Below, in pieces: positions 50,064 to 57,798 of a DNA stretch of 64,000 nucleotides (within the stretch, counting starts at the first letter, position 1; each line of letters starts with the position of its first letter). The stretch is from Oscillospiraceae bacterium (GTDB taxonomy: Bacteria; Bacillota; Clostridia; Oscillospirales; Ruminococcaceae). A program made the translations under genes and the position numbers. The DNA lies in NCBI GenBank assembly GCA_021200775.1, contig JAJQGB010000007.1:1-64000 (forward strand), written 5' to 3'. A model generated the notes under the pieces. The model did no database searches. It saw only the letters and a program-made list of their open reading frames with translations, and was not told where the DNA came from.

Positions 50064-51011
50064 TCAGCTCAGCTTCAGCCAAGCACCAAGTTCCTCCATG
50101 CTACATTCAAGAAACTCAGCGATTTCAGACAAAGTCCAACCCTTTTTATAAAGTTTGACTGCCTGCTCCTGATTTCTTTCTTCTCTTTCTCTTTGGCGAC
50201 CCTTCGCTTCTCCTCTTTCATAAACTCCTTGTCCCAGGTTGCACATAGTGTTCAGCTCCTCTCCAAATTCGTGTACAGCGGGGATGCTGTATTCATTTTC
50301 TAATACATTAATTCTTTCTTTTGATGTTAATCCTTCTGTGAAAAGCGCACTCAGCATACGGTGAAGGCGATATTTCTCGTCCTGCGGCGGAAGCTCCTTC
50401 GGAAGCCCCAGAAGGACGATATTCAGCATATCCTTCTTTCCCTTCCAATCGTAATCGCCCAGTATTTCGTCGTTTGTCAGATGGTAGTGGTTCCAGATGC
50501 ACTTATCCATATTCATGCAAATCCAGATTGAGTAAACCCGACTGAGGTCGTCAAAATTTTTGCCGGTAAAATCTCTTTCCTTTTGTGAAGAAACCAGCCT
50601 GCTTACGTAAAAAATCGCACGGTTGAGGACGTTGTACCCACTTGGCTCATCCTTCTGAGCTTCGATGTTGATGATGATTTTCGAGCGCTCGTCGCCGATT
50701 CGGACGTAGAAGACGATGTCGTAGACAATCATTCCCTCGAACTGTTCCGCCTGAACGGTGTTGAGACCAACCACACGGTCGCCGTTTGCCTTGTTTGTGA
50801 GCCCTGCGTCCACCGGGACGTCCCCGACGTAAATATCGCCGTCGATTAAGCCCTCAATTTCCTCGGGAGGAGTGTCCTTGAAATCTTCTACCGTCGCTTT
50901 GAGGATGTGCGACAGCACGCTTCGCCGAGCAAGAATGTTCTTTGCCAGCGTGTCATACTGCGTGCTCATCTCTTCGGTCATCATAAGAGTGTTCTTCAAA
51001 TCGTTGTCCAT
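50064..51011 (-). CDS. Rpn-family recombination-promoting nuclease / PD-(D/E)XK transposase-like
   Basis: 315 residues from the ATG (MDNDLKNTLMM) after GAGGTGG. The nuclease core contains YDIVFYV and IIINIEAQKDEPSGYNVLNRAIFYVSR, with the D and ExQ acidic residues of this PD-(D/E)XK family. The C-terminus is charged with a short HTH-like end (KKGWTLSEIAEFLECSMEEL). Multi-copy in many Clostridia; implicated in recombination. Confidence 0.88.
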   Translation of the reverse strand: MDNDLKNTLMMTEEMSTQYDTLAKNILARRSVLSHILKATVEDFKDTPPEEIEGLIDGDIYVGDVPVDAGLTNKANGDRVVGLNTVQAEQFEGMIVYDIVFYVRIGDERSKIIINIEAQKDEPSGYNVLNRAIFYVSRLVSSQKERDFTGKNFDDLSRVYSIWICMNMDKCIWNHYHLTNDEILGDYDWKGKKDMLNIVLLGLPKELPPQDEKYRLHRMLSALFTEGLTSKERINVLENEYSIPAVHEFGEELNTMCNLGQGVYERGEAKGRQREREERNQEQAVKLYKKGWTLSEIAEFLECSMEELGAWLKLS

Positions 51012-51112
51012 GCCGCCCACCTCTTCACAAGAAATATTCTCTACCATCACTATAATAGCATAAAATTTGCGGTTTGGCAAGAGGAATTAATCACAAAGAA
51101 AAATTCCCTCCG

Positions 51113-51205
51113 TCAACGTGAAAAAACCGAATTTTTCACTTTTTCACGCTGAAAAAAGTGAATTTTCACCCTTTCGTACTGAAAAAAGTGAAAATTCACT
51201 TTGCT
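51113..51205. repeat. Short A/T-rich tandem repeat
   Basis: Three imperfect units of about 30 bp around GTGAAAAAA...GTGAATTTTCAC, each with a small palindrome GTGAA/TTCAC. It lies between the Rpn gene start and the Fn3 protein end. Non-coding. Confidence 0.6.
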
Positions 51206-51223
51206 ATATTCCTTAGTTCGGGG

Positions 51224-52873
51224 TTACATATTTCCCTCAAAGAACCTATCCATTATTTCCGAATAGTAGTTGTTTCCGTCGGTGATGGTGTAGGTGCCGG
51301 TGCCTAAGGAGTCGGACATCACGAGGTTGTAACTATTGATATAGAACTCGCACTCGGTGCCGTTGTCGCGGTAGGAAACCACAAAGTAGTTCGGACGGTG
51401 GAAGAACTCGTCGGTCGGGTCGGTTATCTCGGGGAGATTCTCGAAGAGGGAAACCAGATACATGATATCCTCTTCGTCGGTGATTGAAATGTCGGTACTG
51501 CCGGTTTTGGAACTCTGAAGGTGGAGGTTCACCGCACGGTACTGCAACCCCGTATTCTCAGCAATCTTGGTGAGAGTGCTGTAGTAGTCGGTGCCGTAGG
51601 TGATGGAGAAGTTCTCATCTCCAATAGTGACTATATTGTCCTCCGAAACGCTGAATTTGACTTCCTCGCCGTCAACCGTCAGTGTGACTTTCACGCCGGT
51701 TTCGCCGGGCTCTTCGTCGTTGGCTTCGGTGATGAGACCGAGGGACTCATAGATGATTCTCAGATTATCCAAATCGTCCGGGTCGGTGATTTCGTAGACA
51801 TCCTTGCCGATTTCGACGGTAGCCGTCCCGGAAATCTCCGAATCGTTGTCGGAAACGGGAATTATGCCTTTATAGAAGACAGCGTTCAGCGTTCCGGAAA
51901 GATAGCGACCTATCGTCGAAAGGTATCTGATATTTTCGTCTACAAATTTGTAGTTACTGTCAACTGTACTCCATGTCACCGTGCTGTATTGGTCGATTGT
52001 GAACTCGCAACGAACACCGTCGATTTCAAAGCCGACGGTTGTCGTGTACTCCCAGACGCCCTCCACCATCTCTTCATCTGTCGGGACGGTGATGTATTCA
52101 AGGGCACAGTACATTGCGATAAGCGAGTTTATGCTCTGCGGATTTTCGACAAAGTTCCACGTGCCCTCATGCTCACCTGTATCCGGGTAGAATTCATCGG
52201 TACTCACGGTGATAAATTCGAGATTCTCCGCCGAACAGGGCATTTCAAAGCTGATTCCGGGTATAAGAGAATCTGCGACGCCGGAAATCATCGAATAATA
52301 ATCTGTGCCGTCGTTCGGGACGAGGTACTCGCCGTCAAGAAGAATCAGGTTGCTGGGGTCGATAAAGAGCTCAGACATCCCCAAGCCTTTGAAGACGGAG
52401 ATTTTGTAGTAGTCGGAGCCGAGCTCGCCTTCCGCCCCGGTGGTGTTGTATTCAATGGACTCATAGGCAAGCCGGAGTATGTCCGAAGCTTCCGAATCGC
52501 AGACGGCGTATGCCGAGTACTCGTCACCGAAGTGTTCGAGAAGCGCTACAACCTCACCCATCGGAACAGCCTTGACCGTTTCGGAGAACTTTTCCCCGAA
52601 GCCGATTCTGAAATCGTAAACAATGCCGTTCACAAGACCGGTGATGCTGACTTTGTTCTTGGTAGTCGTCCCCGCAAGCTTCCATTCGTCGGATGTTGCC
52701 CGTTTGTAGTAAACCGGGTAGCTTTCCAGCCCGGAATCTTCCCAAGTCAGTGTGACTTTCCCGTCACCGGAGGTGACTTCAAGCGAAGCCTGCCCGTCGT
52801 CGGCGATTGCCGTCAGGGACATGCAGGAAATCAGCATAAGCCCAGCCAGGATGATTGCCAGTAATTTTTTCAT
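51224..52873 (-). CDS. Secreted protein with fibronectin type III domain (long paralogue)
   Basis: 549 residues with a signal peptide (MKKLLAIILAGLMLISCMSL, cleavage near AIA-DD at 25). An Fn3-like domain (residues 28-105, DGKVTLTWEDS...YKRATSDEWKLAGTTT...GLVNGIVYDFRIG) follows, then an acidic region with three or four loosely repeated units ending in phrases such as TDYYS and NNYYSEI. Paralogue of 55827-56561. GGAGGAAT precedes the ATG. Function unknown. Confidence 0.75.
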   Translation of the reverse strand: MKKLLAIILAGLMLISCMSLTAIADDGQASLEVTSGDGKVTLTWEDSGLESYPVYYKRATSDEWKLAGTTTKNKVSITGLVNGIVYDFRIGFGEKFSETVKAVPMGEVVALLEHFGDEYSAYAVCDSEASDILRLAYESIEYNTTGAEGELGSDYYKISVFKGLGMSELFIDPSNLILLDGEYLVPNDGTDYYSMISGVADSLIPGISFEMPCSAENLEFITVSTDEFYPDTGEHEGTWNFVENPQSINSLIAMYCALEYITVPTDEEMVEGVWEYTTTVGFEIDGVRCEFTIDQYSTVTWSTVDSNYKFVDENIRYLSTIGRYLSGTLNAVFYKGIIPVSDNDSEISGTATVEIGKDVYEITDPDDLDNLRIIYESLGLITEANDEEPGETGVKVTLTVDGEEVKFSVSEDNIVTIGDENFSITYGTDYYSTLTKIAENTGLQYRAVNLHLQSSKTGSTDISITDEEDIMYLVSLFENLPEITDPTDEFFHRPNYFVVSYRDNGTECEFYINSYNLVMSDSLGTGTYTITDGNNYYSEIMDRFFEGNM

Positions 52874-52950
52874 AGCGATTCCTCCTTGAAATATAGTGTT
52901 CTATAAGTAATACACTTTTCGTGGACGGATTATTGCACGGATAAAAAAAT

Positions 52951-54180
52951 TTATCTCTTCGGATCCCTCTTCCTGCACTGGTAGAAGTCGAGTTTTTCCT
53001 TCATGTTGTCGGGGATTTCTCTTCCTACGGGGCAGACGGCGGCGTTTGCCATTCTCTCGGCGAACTTAGTTATGAAGTCGATGTCGCGAGCCATGTTTTC
53101 CGGCTTGATGATGTCGATTGTGTCATAGCGGTTGTGGATGGTTGCGGTGGAGCTGTTCGAGTGGCGGGCAAAGCTGACTGCCGGAACGCCCTTGTCGGCG
53201 AACGGGGTTGAGTCGCTTGAATAAACGTCCTGCTTGACCTTCATGCTGACTCCCGATTCAAGCGCCAGGTATTCGATATAACCGACGAGCTTCTCCTCAG
53301 TGGTGCAGCAGGCGAAGAATTTTCCCATAGTGCAACCTATCATGTCGAGATTGATGCAGAGGTCGATTTTTTCGAGCTCACTCTCGTGCGCTTCGCAGTA
53401 AGCCTTCGAGCCGAAGAGTCCACGCTCTTCACTTCCGCACCAGACAAACCGAAGATTGTTGTGGTGGGGAGTCTTTGCGAAGTGCTCCGCCATAGCCATA
53501 AGTCCAACTGAACCCGACATATTGTCATAAGCGCCCTTTGAAAGAACGACTGAGTCGTAGTGAGCAGTGAAGATAATCGTTCTGTCGGTCTCGCCGGGAA
53601 GGTCGAGGACGACGTTTCTGCTCTCGCCTTCATATTCGGTCTCATCGACCATGATTGTGGCTTCCTTCGGGTCGCCCTTCATGAGCTTGACAGCGTCCTT
53701 TGCGTTGATGTTGACGCCTAAAATCTTTCTGCCCTTTGAGACGAAGGACCGAAGCTCCTTCTTGTCGATGTCGTGGTCAGCGTAGTGGACGTCGCCGGAA
53801 TAGGTGATGAAGCCGACTGCGCCGTTGTCGACTATGTCCTGATAGGTCCAGTAGCCAATTCCGCCGTCGGTCATTACGATTTTGCCCTTGACGTCCGGGA
53901 GACTTGCTTTGTCGGGGCAAGGAAGATAGACGAACGGTGCGGTTACAGTTCCGTTTCCGCACATAGCATAGCCGGTGCAGGGAATCTCCTTGCCGTCGAT
54001 GGTAAGGGTTGCCGAATGTACATCTCCGAACTCGCTCTTGAACGGCTCGATGTGGGCCTCACAGCCGAAGCTGGCGCACTTGTCCTTGATGTACTCGGCG
54101 CACTTAAGCTCCTCAGCACTTCCTCCGACACGAATATACTCCGTGTCCCTAAACATTTTCATGATTTCACGTTTGGTCAT
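52951..54180 (-). CDS. M28-family metallopeptidase with PA-like insert
   Basis: 409 residues, no signal peptide. Metal ligands: TAHYDSV, GAYDNMSGSV, GSEERGLFGS, NLDMIG and TIHNRYDT. Residues about 70-180 resemble a PA domain (GKIVMTDGGIGYWTYQDIVDNGAVGFITYSG). Likely an aminopeptidase; AAAGGAG precedes the ATG. Confidence 0.9.
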   Translation of the reverse strand: MTKREIMKMFRDTEYIRVGGSAEELKCAEYIKDKCASFGCEAHIEPFKSEFGDVHSATLTIDGKEIPCTGYAMCGNGTVTAPFVYLPCPDKASLPDVKGKIVMTDGGIGYWTYQDIVDNGAVGFITYSGDVHYADHDIDKKELRSFVSKGRKILGVNINAKDAVKLMKGDPKEATIMVDETEYEGESRNVVLDLPGETDRTIIFTAHYDSVVLSKGAYDNMSGSVGLMAMAEHFAKTPHHNNLRFVWCGSEERGLFGSKAYCEAHESELEKIDLCINLDMIGCTMGKFFACCTTEEKLVGYIEYLALESGVSMKVKQDVYSSDSTPFADKGVPAVSFARHSNSSTATIHNRYDTIDIIKPENMARDIDFITKFAERMANAAVCPVGREIPDNMKEKLDFYQCRKRDPKR

Positions 54181-54199
54181 TTTTTGTGGCTCCTTTCAG

Positions 54200-54344
54200 A
54201 CACCCCTCAGTCAGCCTTTGGCTGACAGCTCCCCTTTCAGGGGAGCCTTTTACTGCCTCTACCCAACATTTTGGAAGAGGCAATCATAGCCTCCCCTGAA
54301 AGGGGAGGGGGACCGCCGCCGAAGGCGGTGGTGGAGGGGTTTCC
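54200..54344. repeat. Composite palindromic repeat R15 (two arms)
   Basis: CACCCCTCAGTC, CAGCC-TTT-GGCTG, CTCCCCTTTCAGGGGAG, spacer with GGAAGAGGCAATCATAG, CCTCCCCTGAAAGGGGAGG, GGACCGCCGCC-GAA-GGCGGTGGTGG, AGGGGTTTCC. Confidence 0.88.
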
Positions 54345-54419
54345 ACAATTATACACCCCGCCACTTGATTTTGCAACCCCAAGTATGCTATACTATTTTA
54401 GATTAAACGAGGTGATTTG

Positions 54420-55049
54420 ATGGATTTGCAGGAGAAGGCTCTTAAAATAGTTGAGATTTTGGAGGAGATTTACCCCGGGGCGCAGTGTTCTCTTGTGTAC
54501 ACAAAGCCGCACGAGCTTCTTATTGCGACGAGATTGTCGGCGCAGTGCACCGATAAGCGAGTGAACATGGTGACGGGTGCTTTGTTCGAGAGATTCCCGA
54601 CCGTGGAAGCATTCTCAGAAGCCACCCCCGAGGAAGTCGAGCCGTACATACGCTCATGTGGCTTGTACCACACGAAAGCCCGGGACATTGTTGCGCTTGC
54701 GAAGGCTCTTATGGAGAACTACGGCGGCGAAGTTCCCGATACTCTCGAAGAGCTCACTGCCCTTCCCGGCGTCGGCAGAAAGACCGCAAACCTCATCATG
54801 GGCGATATCTACCACCAGCCCGCCGTCGTCACCGACACCCACTGCATAAGGATTTGTAAACGCCTCGGTCTCACGACTTCCGACAATCCGTATAAAACCG
54901 AAATGGAGCTGAGAGCCATCCTCCCGATGGACAGAGCAAGCGACTTCTGCCACCGACTCGTCAATTTCGGCAGGGACACCTGCACGGCGAGGAAGGCGAA
55001 ATGCGAAAATTGCAAATTAAGAGATTTATGTAAGGAGAATGAATTATGA
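54420..55049 (+). CDS. nth: Endonuclease III
   Basis: 209 residues. Helix-hairpin-helix LPGVGRKTANLIMG with the catalytic Lys, VTDTHCIRI with the catalytic Asp, and the 4Fe-4S ligands C-x6-C-x2-C-x5-C at CTARKAKCENCKLRDLC. Base excision repair of oxidised pyrimidines. GAGGTGA precedes the ATG. Overlaps the HAD gene by four bases. Confidence 0.97.
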   Translation: MDLQEKALKIVEILEEIYPGAQCSLVYTKPHELLIATRLSAQCTDKRVNMVTGALFERFPTVEAFSEATPEEVEPYIRSCGLYHTKARDIVALAKALMENYGGEVPDTLEELTALPGVGRKTANLIMGDIYHQPAVVTDTHCIRICKRLGLTTSDNPYKTEMELRAILPMDRASDFCHRLVNFGRDTCTARKAKCENCKLRDLCKENEL

Positions 55050-55762
55050 AACCATTAACCACCGTACTTTTCGACCTTGACGGCACTCTTCTGCCGATGG
55101 ATCAGGATGTGTTCACGAAGTACTATTTCGGGCTTCTTGCCCGGAAGCTTGCGCCTTTGGGGTACGAGAAAGAGAGCCTCATCGCCGCCATCTGGAAGGG
55201 CACCGGAGCAATGGTCAAAAACGACGGCTCGAAGACGAACGAAGCGGCTTTCTGGGAGACCTTCACCGCCATCACCCGCCCCGACGCTATGGACGACATG
55301 CCCGTTTTCGAGGACTTCTATCGTAACGACTTCCAGCAGGCAAAGGCGAGCTGTGGCTTCAACCCTGATGCAAAGAAAACCGTCGACGAAATCAAGGCGA
55401 TGGGACTTCGGGTCTCTCTTGCCACAAACCCGATTTTTCCTGCCGTTGCTACCGAATCGAGAATCAGATGGGCAGGCTTCGAGCCGGGTGACTTCGAGAA
55501 GTACACGACCTACGAAAATTCGAGCTACTGCAAGCCGAACCCGAAATATTTTGAGGAGGTCTGCAAGTCTCTTTCCGTCGACCCGGCTGAGTGCCTCATG
55601 GTCGGCAATGACATGGATGAGGACACCCCGGCGGCAACCCTCGGTATGCGTATCTTCATCATCACCGACAGCCTTATCAACAAGTCGGGGAGAAATCTCG
55701 ACGACTTCCCGCACGGAAGCTTCGCCGATTTGTCGGATTTTGTCAAAAAAATTCTTGACTGA
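55046..55762 (+). CDS. HAD-superfamily hydrolase
   Basis: 238 residues: motif I LFDLDGTLLPMD, motif II LATNP, Lys in KPNPKYF, motif IV MVGNDMDEDT. A phosphatase of subfamily IA with a helical cap; substrate unknown. Translationally coupled to nth. Confidence 0.9.
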   Translation: MKPLTTVLFDLDGTLLPMDQDVFTKYYFGLLARKLAPLGYEKESLIAAIWKGTGAMVKNDGSKTNEAAFWETFTAITRPDAMDDMPVFEDFYRNDFQQAKASCGFNPDAKKTVDEIKAMGLRVSLATNPIFPAVATESRIRWAGFEPGDFEKYTTYENSSYCKPNPKYFEEVCKSLSVDPAECLMVGNDMDEDTPAATLGMRIFIITDSLINKSGRNLDDFPHGSFADLSDFVKKILD

Positions 55763-55826
55763 TGCAATAATTCCGCACTCTGATGTGTATTACAAGTAGA
55801 AAATACTATTTTGAGGAGGAATCACA

Positions 55827-56561
55827 ATGAAAAAATTATTGGCAATCATGCTGGCGGGACTTATGCTCGTGTGTAGCATGTCTCTGACGGTCTTCGCAGA
55901 TGACGAGAAGGCTTCGCTTTCCTGCACAAACGGCGACGGCAAGGTCACCCTTTCGTGGGAGGACACGGACGACGAAAGCTACGATGTCTACTGGAAGCGT
56001 TACAGCTCCGACGAATGGAAGCTTGCCGGGACGGTCACCGGGCACAAGGTCAACATTGTCGGGCTCCAAAACGGCATTTCATACCAGTTCAAGGTCGAAA
56101 TCGGCGGAGAATTTTCCGAGACGGTGTACGGCTTCCCGTTCGTAGACCCATATCCGTATATTGCGGATGTTCTCAGCGAAATTGATTTTGAACAGCCCTA
56201 CTCTTCTGAAGAGCTTGCGGAATCGGAGCAGGCGTTTGTTGTTGAGACGGACTCTACCGAGGAATGTCTCGAGGAAATGTGGGGAATCATGCAGAACGAG
56301 AAGGACATCGAGGCTCTTCTTGAAATGTACTGTGCCCTCCCCGAAATCATCGAGCCGACCGACGAGAAAATCACCGGAAGCACCACCCGTGGAATCACCT
56401 TCTTCGTTGACGGAGTCGAGCACAGCCTCACCGTCGACGAGAACAACATTCTCAAATGGGACGGCGCCGAGGGATACTTCAAATTCACCGACCCCGCCAT
56501 CGACTACTTCACCACTCTCGGGAACTTTGACCGGGGGTATAGCGTGGATACCGATAACTGA
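55827..56561 (+). CDS. Secreted protein with fibronectin type III domain (short paralogue)
   Basis: 244 residues. Signal peptide (MKKLLAIMLAGLMLVCSMSL, cleavage near VFA-DD) and Fn3 domain (residues 28-105, GDGKVTLSWEDTDDESY...DEWKLAGTVTGHKVNIVGLQNGI) nearly match the 51224-52873 protein, followed by an acidic domain. The 45 bp upstream, including GTGTATTAC and GAGGAGGAATC, are also shared. The pair probably arose by duplication and flanks M28, nth and the HAD gene. Confidence 0.78.
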   Translation: MKKLLAIMLAGLMLVCSMSLTVFADDEKASLSCTNGDGKVTLSWEDTDDESYDVYWKRYSSDEWKLAGTVTGHKVNIVGLQNGISYQFKVEIGGEFSETVYGFPFVDPYPYIADVLSEIDFEQPYSSEELAESEQAFVVETDSTEECLEEMWGIMQNEKDIEALLEMYCALPEIIEPTDEKITGSTTRGITFFVDGVEHSLTVDENNILKWDGAEGYFKFTDPAIDYFTTLGNFDRGYSVDTDN

Positions 56562-56574
56562 AGCATGGAAACAT

Positions 56575-56605
56575 AAAAAGAGCACCCTGAAAAGGATGCT
56601 CTTTT
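56575..56605 (+). terminator. Terminator, left copy of a 31-bp direct repeat
   Basis: AAGAGCA-CCCTGAAAAGGA-TGCTCTTTT. Identical over 31 bp to 57383-57413 on the other side of the AbrB/PIN pair. Confidence 0.85.
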
Positions 56606-56617
56606 ATTTAAAAACGC

Positions 56618-56670
56618 TTGCAATTTCTTTTCGCATCGTATATAATAAAAGTAGGGTAAACCCTACTTTT
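56618..56670 (+). promoter_or_regulatory. Promoter and palindromic operator of the AbrB/PIN pair
   Basis: TTGCAA (56618-56623), 17 bp, TATAAT (56641-56646). Directly after the -10 box is a perfect palindrome with 11-bp arms, AAAAGTAGGGT and ACCCTACTTTT (56647-56670), the probable antitoxin site. Confidence 0.8.
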
Positions 56671-56690
56671 CCTACTAAGGAGGCTTTTAT

Positions 56691-56963
56691 ATGGAAAATC
56701 AGGCGTTTGTCGATAATGCAAAAGTAATGTCGAAAGGACAGGTTACAATTCCGAAGGACGTCCGGGAGGTTTTGGGCGTGTCGAACGGTGACAGGGTGAC
56801 TTTCATTGTCGAAGGCAACACCGTCCGGATGGTAAACTCCGCTGTATATGCAATGCAGTTGCTTCAGTTCCAGATGCAAGGCGAAGCCGAAAAAACCGGT
56901 CTTGATTCCGAGGAGGATATTCTCGCACTTGTAAAAGAAGTGCGGAGCGAGGGTGAAGGATAA
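56691..56963 (+). CDS. Antitoxin, AbrB/MazE-type (SpoVT-AbrB domain)
   Basis: 90 residues: AKVMSKGQVTIPKDVREVLGVSNGDRVTFIVEGN is a swapped-hairpin AbrB domain; the C-terminal part is acidic and helical. Its stop codon adjoins the toxin start. AAGGAGG precedes the ATG. Confidence 0.92.
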   Translation: MENQAFVDNAKVMSKGQVTIPKDVREVLGVSNGDRVTFIVEGNTVRMVNSAVYAMQLLQFQMQGEAEKTGLDSEEDILALVKEVRSEGEG

Positions 56964-57365
56964 ATGAAGGTTCTTATCGATACAAATATCCTCATTTCCG
57001 CCGCGCTGAATCCGAAAGGTACGCCGTTCAAAGCCTATCTTAAGGCGGTGACCTATCCAAACCACGGAATGGTCTGCGAGCAGAACGTCGACGAGATGAG
57101 ACGAATTTATAATCGCAAGTTTCCGAAGAAAATTGCTGATTTTGAGCGATTTTTGTCGATGGCGCTGATGACACTGGAGCTTGTTCCGGTTCCCGAAGAG
57201 GAAGATTACGACGAGCAAAAGATTCGTGACGAAAACGACCGAACGATTCTGAGAGCAGCAATCAGAGCGGATGCCGACGTGATTCTTACCGGCGACAAGG
57301 ACTTCCTTGAATCCGGCATAAAAAATCCGAAAATCATGACTGCGGCTGAGTTTTTGGGATGGTAA
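56964..57365 (+). CDS. Toxin, PIN family (COG1569-type)
   Basis: 133 residues: VLIDTNILISAALNPKGTPFKA with the first catalytic Asp, KIRDENDRTILRAAIRADADVILTGDKDFLESG with further acidic residues. Predicted ribonuclease inhibited by the AbrB partner. Confidence 0.92.
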   Translation: MKVLIDTNILISAALNPKGTPFKAYLKAVTYPNHGMVCEQNVDEMRRIYNRKFPKKIADFERFLSMALMTLELVPVPEEEDYDEQKIRDENDRTILRAAIRADADVILTGDKDFLESGIKNPKIMTAAEFLGW

Positions 57366-57382
57366 TCCCGCAAATTCAGTCA

Positions 57383-57413
57383 AAAAAGAGCACCCTGAAA
57401 AGGATGCTCTTTT
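57383..57413 (+). terminator. Terminator, right copy of a 31-bp direct repeat
   Basis: Same hairpin as at 56575-56605; ends the AbrB/PIN transcript. Confidence 0.85.
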
Positions 57414-57438
57414 TGCAAATTGCGCTTGGGCGCAACTT

Positions 57439-57513
57439 TGGTGACCCGTACGAGAATCGAACTCATATCTCCGCCGTGAAAGGGCGGTGTCTTAACCTTT
57501 TGACCAACGGGCC
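57439..57513 (-). tRNA. tRNA-Glu (anticodon TTC)
   Basis: Minus strand: acceptor GGCCCGT/ACGGGTC, anticodon stem CCGCC/GGCGG with loop CTTTCAC (TTC), T-arm with GTTCGATTC, discriminator A and encoded CCA. Confidence 0.95.
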
Positions 57514-57515
57514 GT

Positions 57516-57592
57516 TGGTGGCTGTAACTGGATTCGAACCGGTGACAACTCGGGTATGAACCGAGTGCTCTAGCCAGCTGAGCTATACAGCC
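57516..57592 (-). tRNA. tRNA-Met (anticodon CAT, elongator type)
   Basis: Minus strand: acceptor GGCTGTA/TACAGCC, D-arm GCTCAGCTGGCTAGAGC, anticodon stem CTCGG/CCGAG with loop TTCATAC, T-arm with GGTTCGAATCC, discriminator A and encoded CCA. The first base pair and anticodon stem fit elongator rather than initiator tRNA. Confidence 0.94.
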
Positions 57593-57639
57593 ACATTTGC
57601 GACTTGTCTATTATAATAAAAAGTTTCGGGTTTGTCAAT

Positions 57640-57748
57640 ACCTAAAATCGAAAAAGTTTTGAAAATCGTCGCCCAAAAAAGTTTTTTCGGATTTCCGGCA
57701 AAAACTTTGGAAATCGGGAAAGTTTTTTCGGGATTTCGGTAAAAACTA
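57640..57748. repeat. Direct repeats upstream of the AAA/DUF4143 gene
   Basis: Two to three copies of AAGTTTTTTCGG-ATTTC-GG-AAAAAC with spacing of about 50 bp, immediately upstream of the promoter. Possible regulator sites or a small decayed repeat. Confidence 0.5.
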
Positions 57749-57777
57749 TTGACGGACTGGCGGCGTTCTGATATAAT
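57749..57777 (+). promoter_or_regulatory. Promoter of the AAA/DUF4143 gene
   Basis: TTGACG (57749-57754), 17 bp, TATAAT (57772-57777). Confidence 0.75.
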
Positions 57778-57798
57778 ATTTTTAAAGGAGGCGGTAAC

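Noticed and set aside
51521-52864. Plus-strand frame of 447 codons
   Set aside because: Antisense of the Fn3 protein gene, which has a signal peptide, ribosome site and a paralogue.
57359-57559. Short frame ending in GFEPVTTRV
   Set aside because: It is the usual false translation across tRNA-Glu and tRNA-Met.
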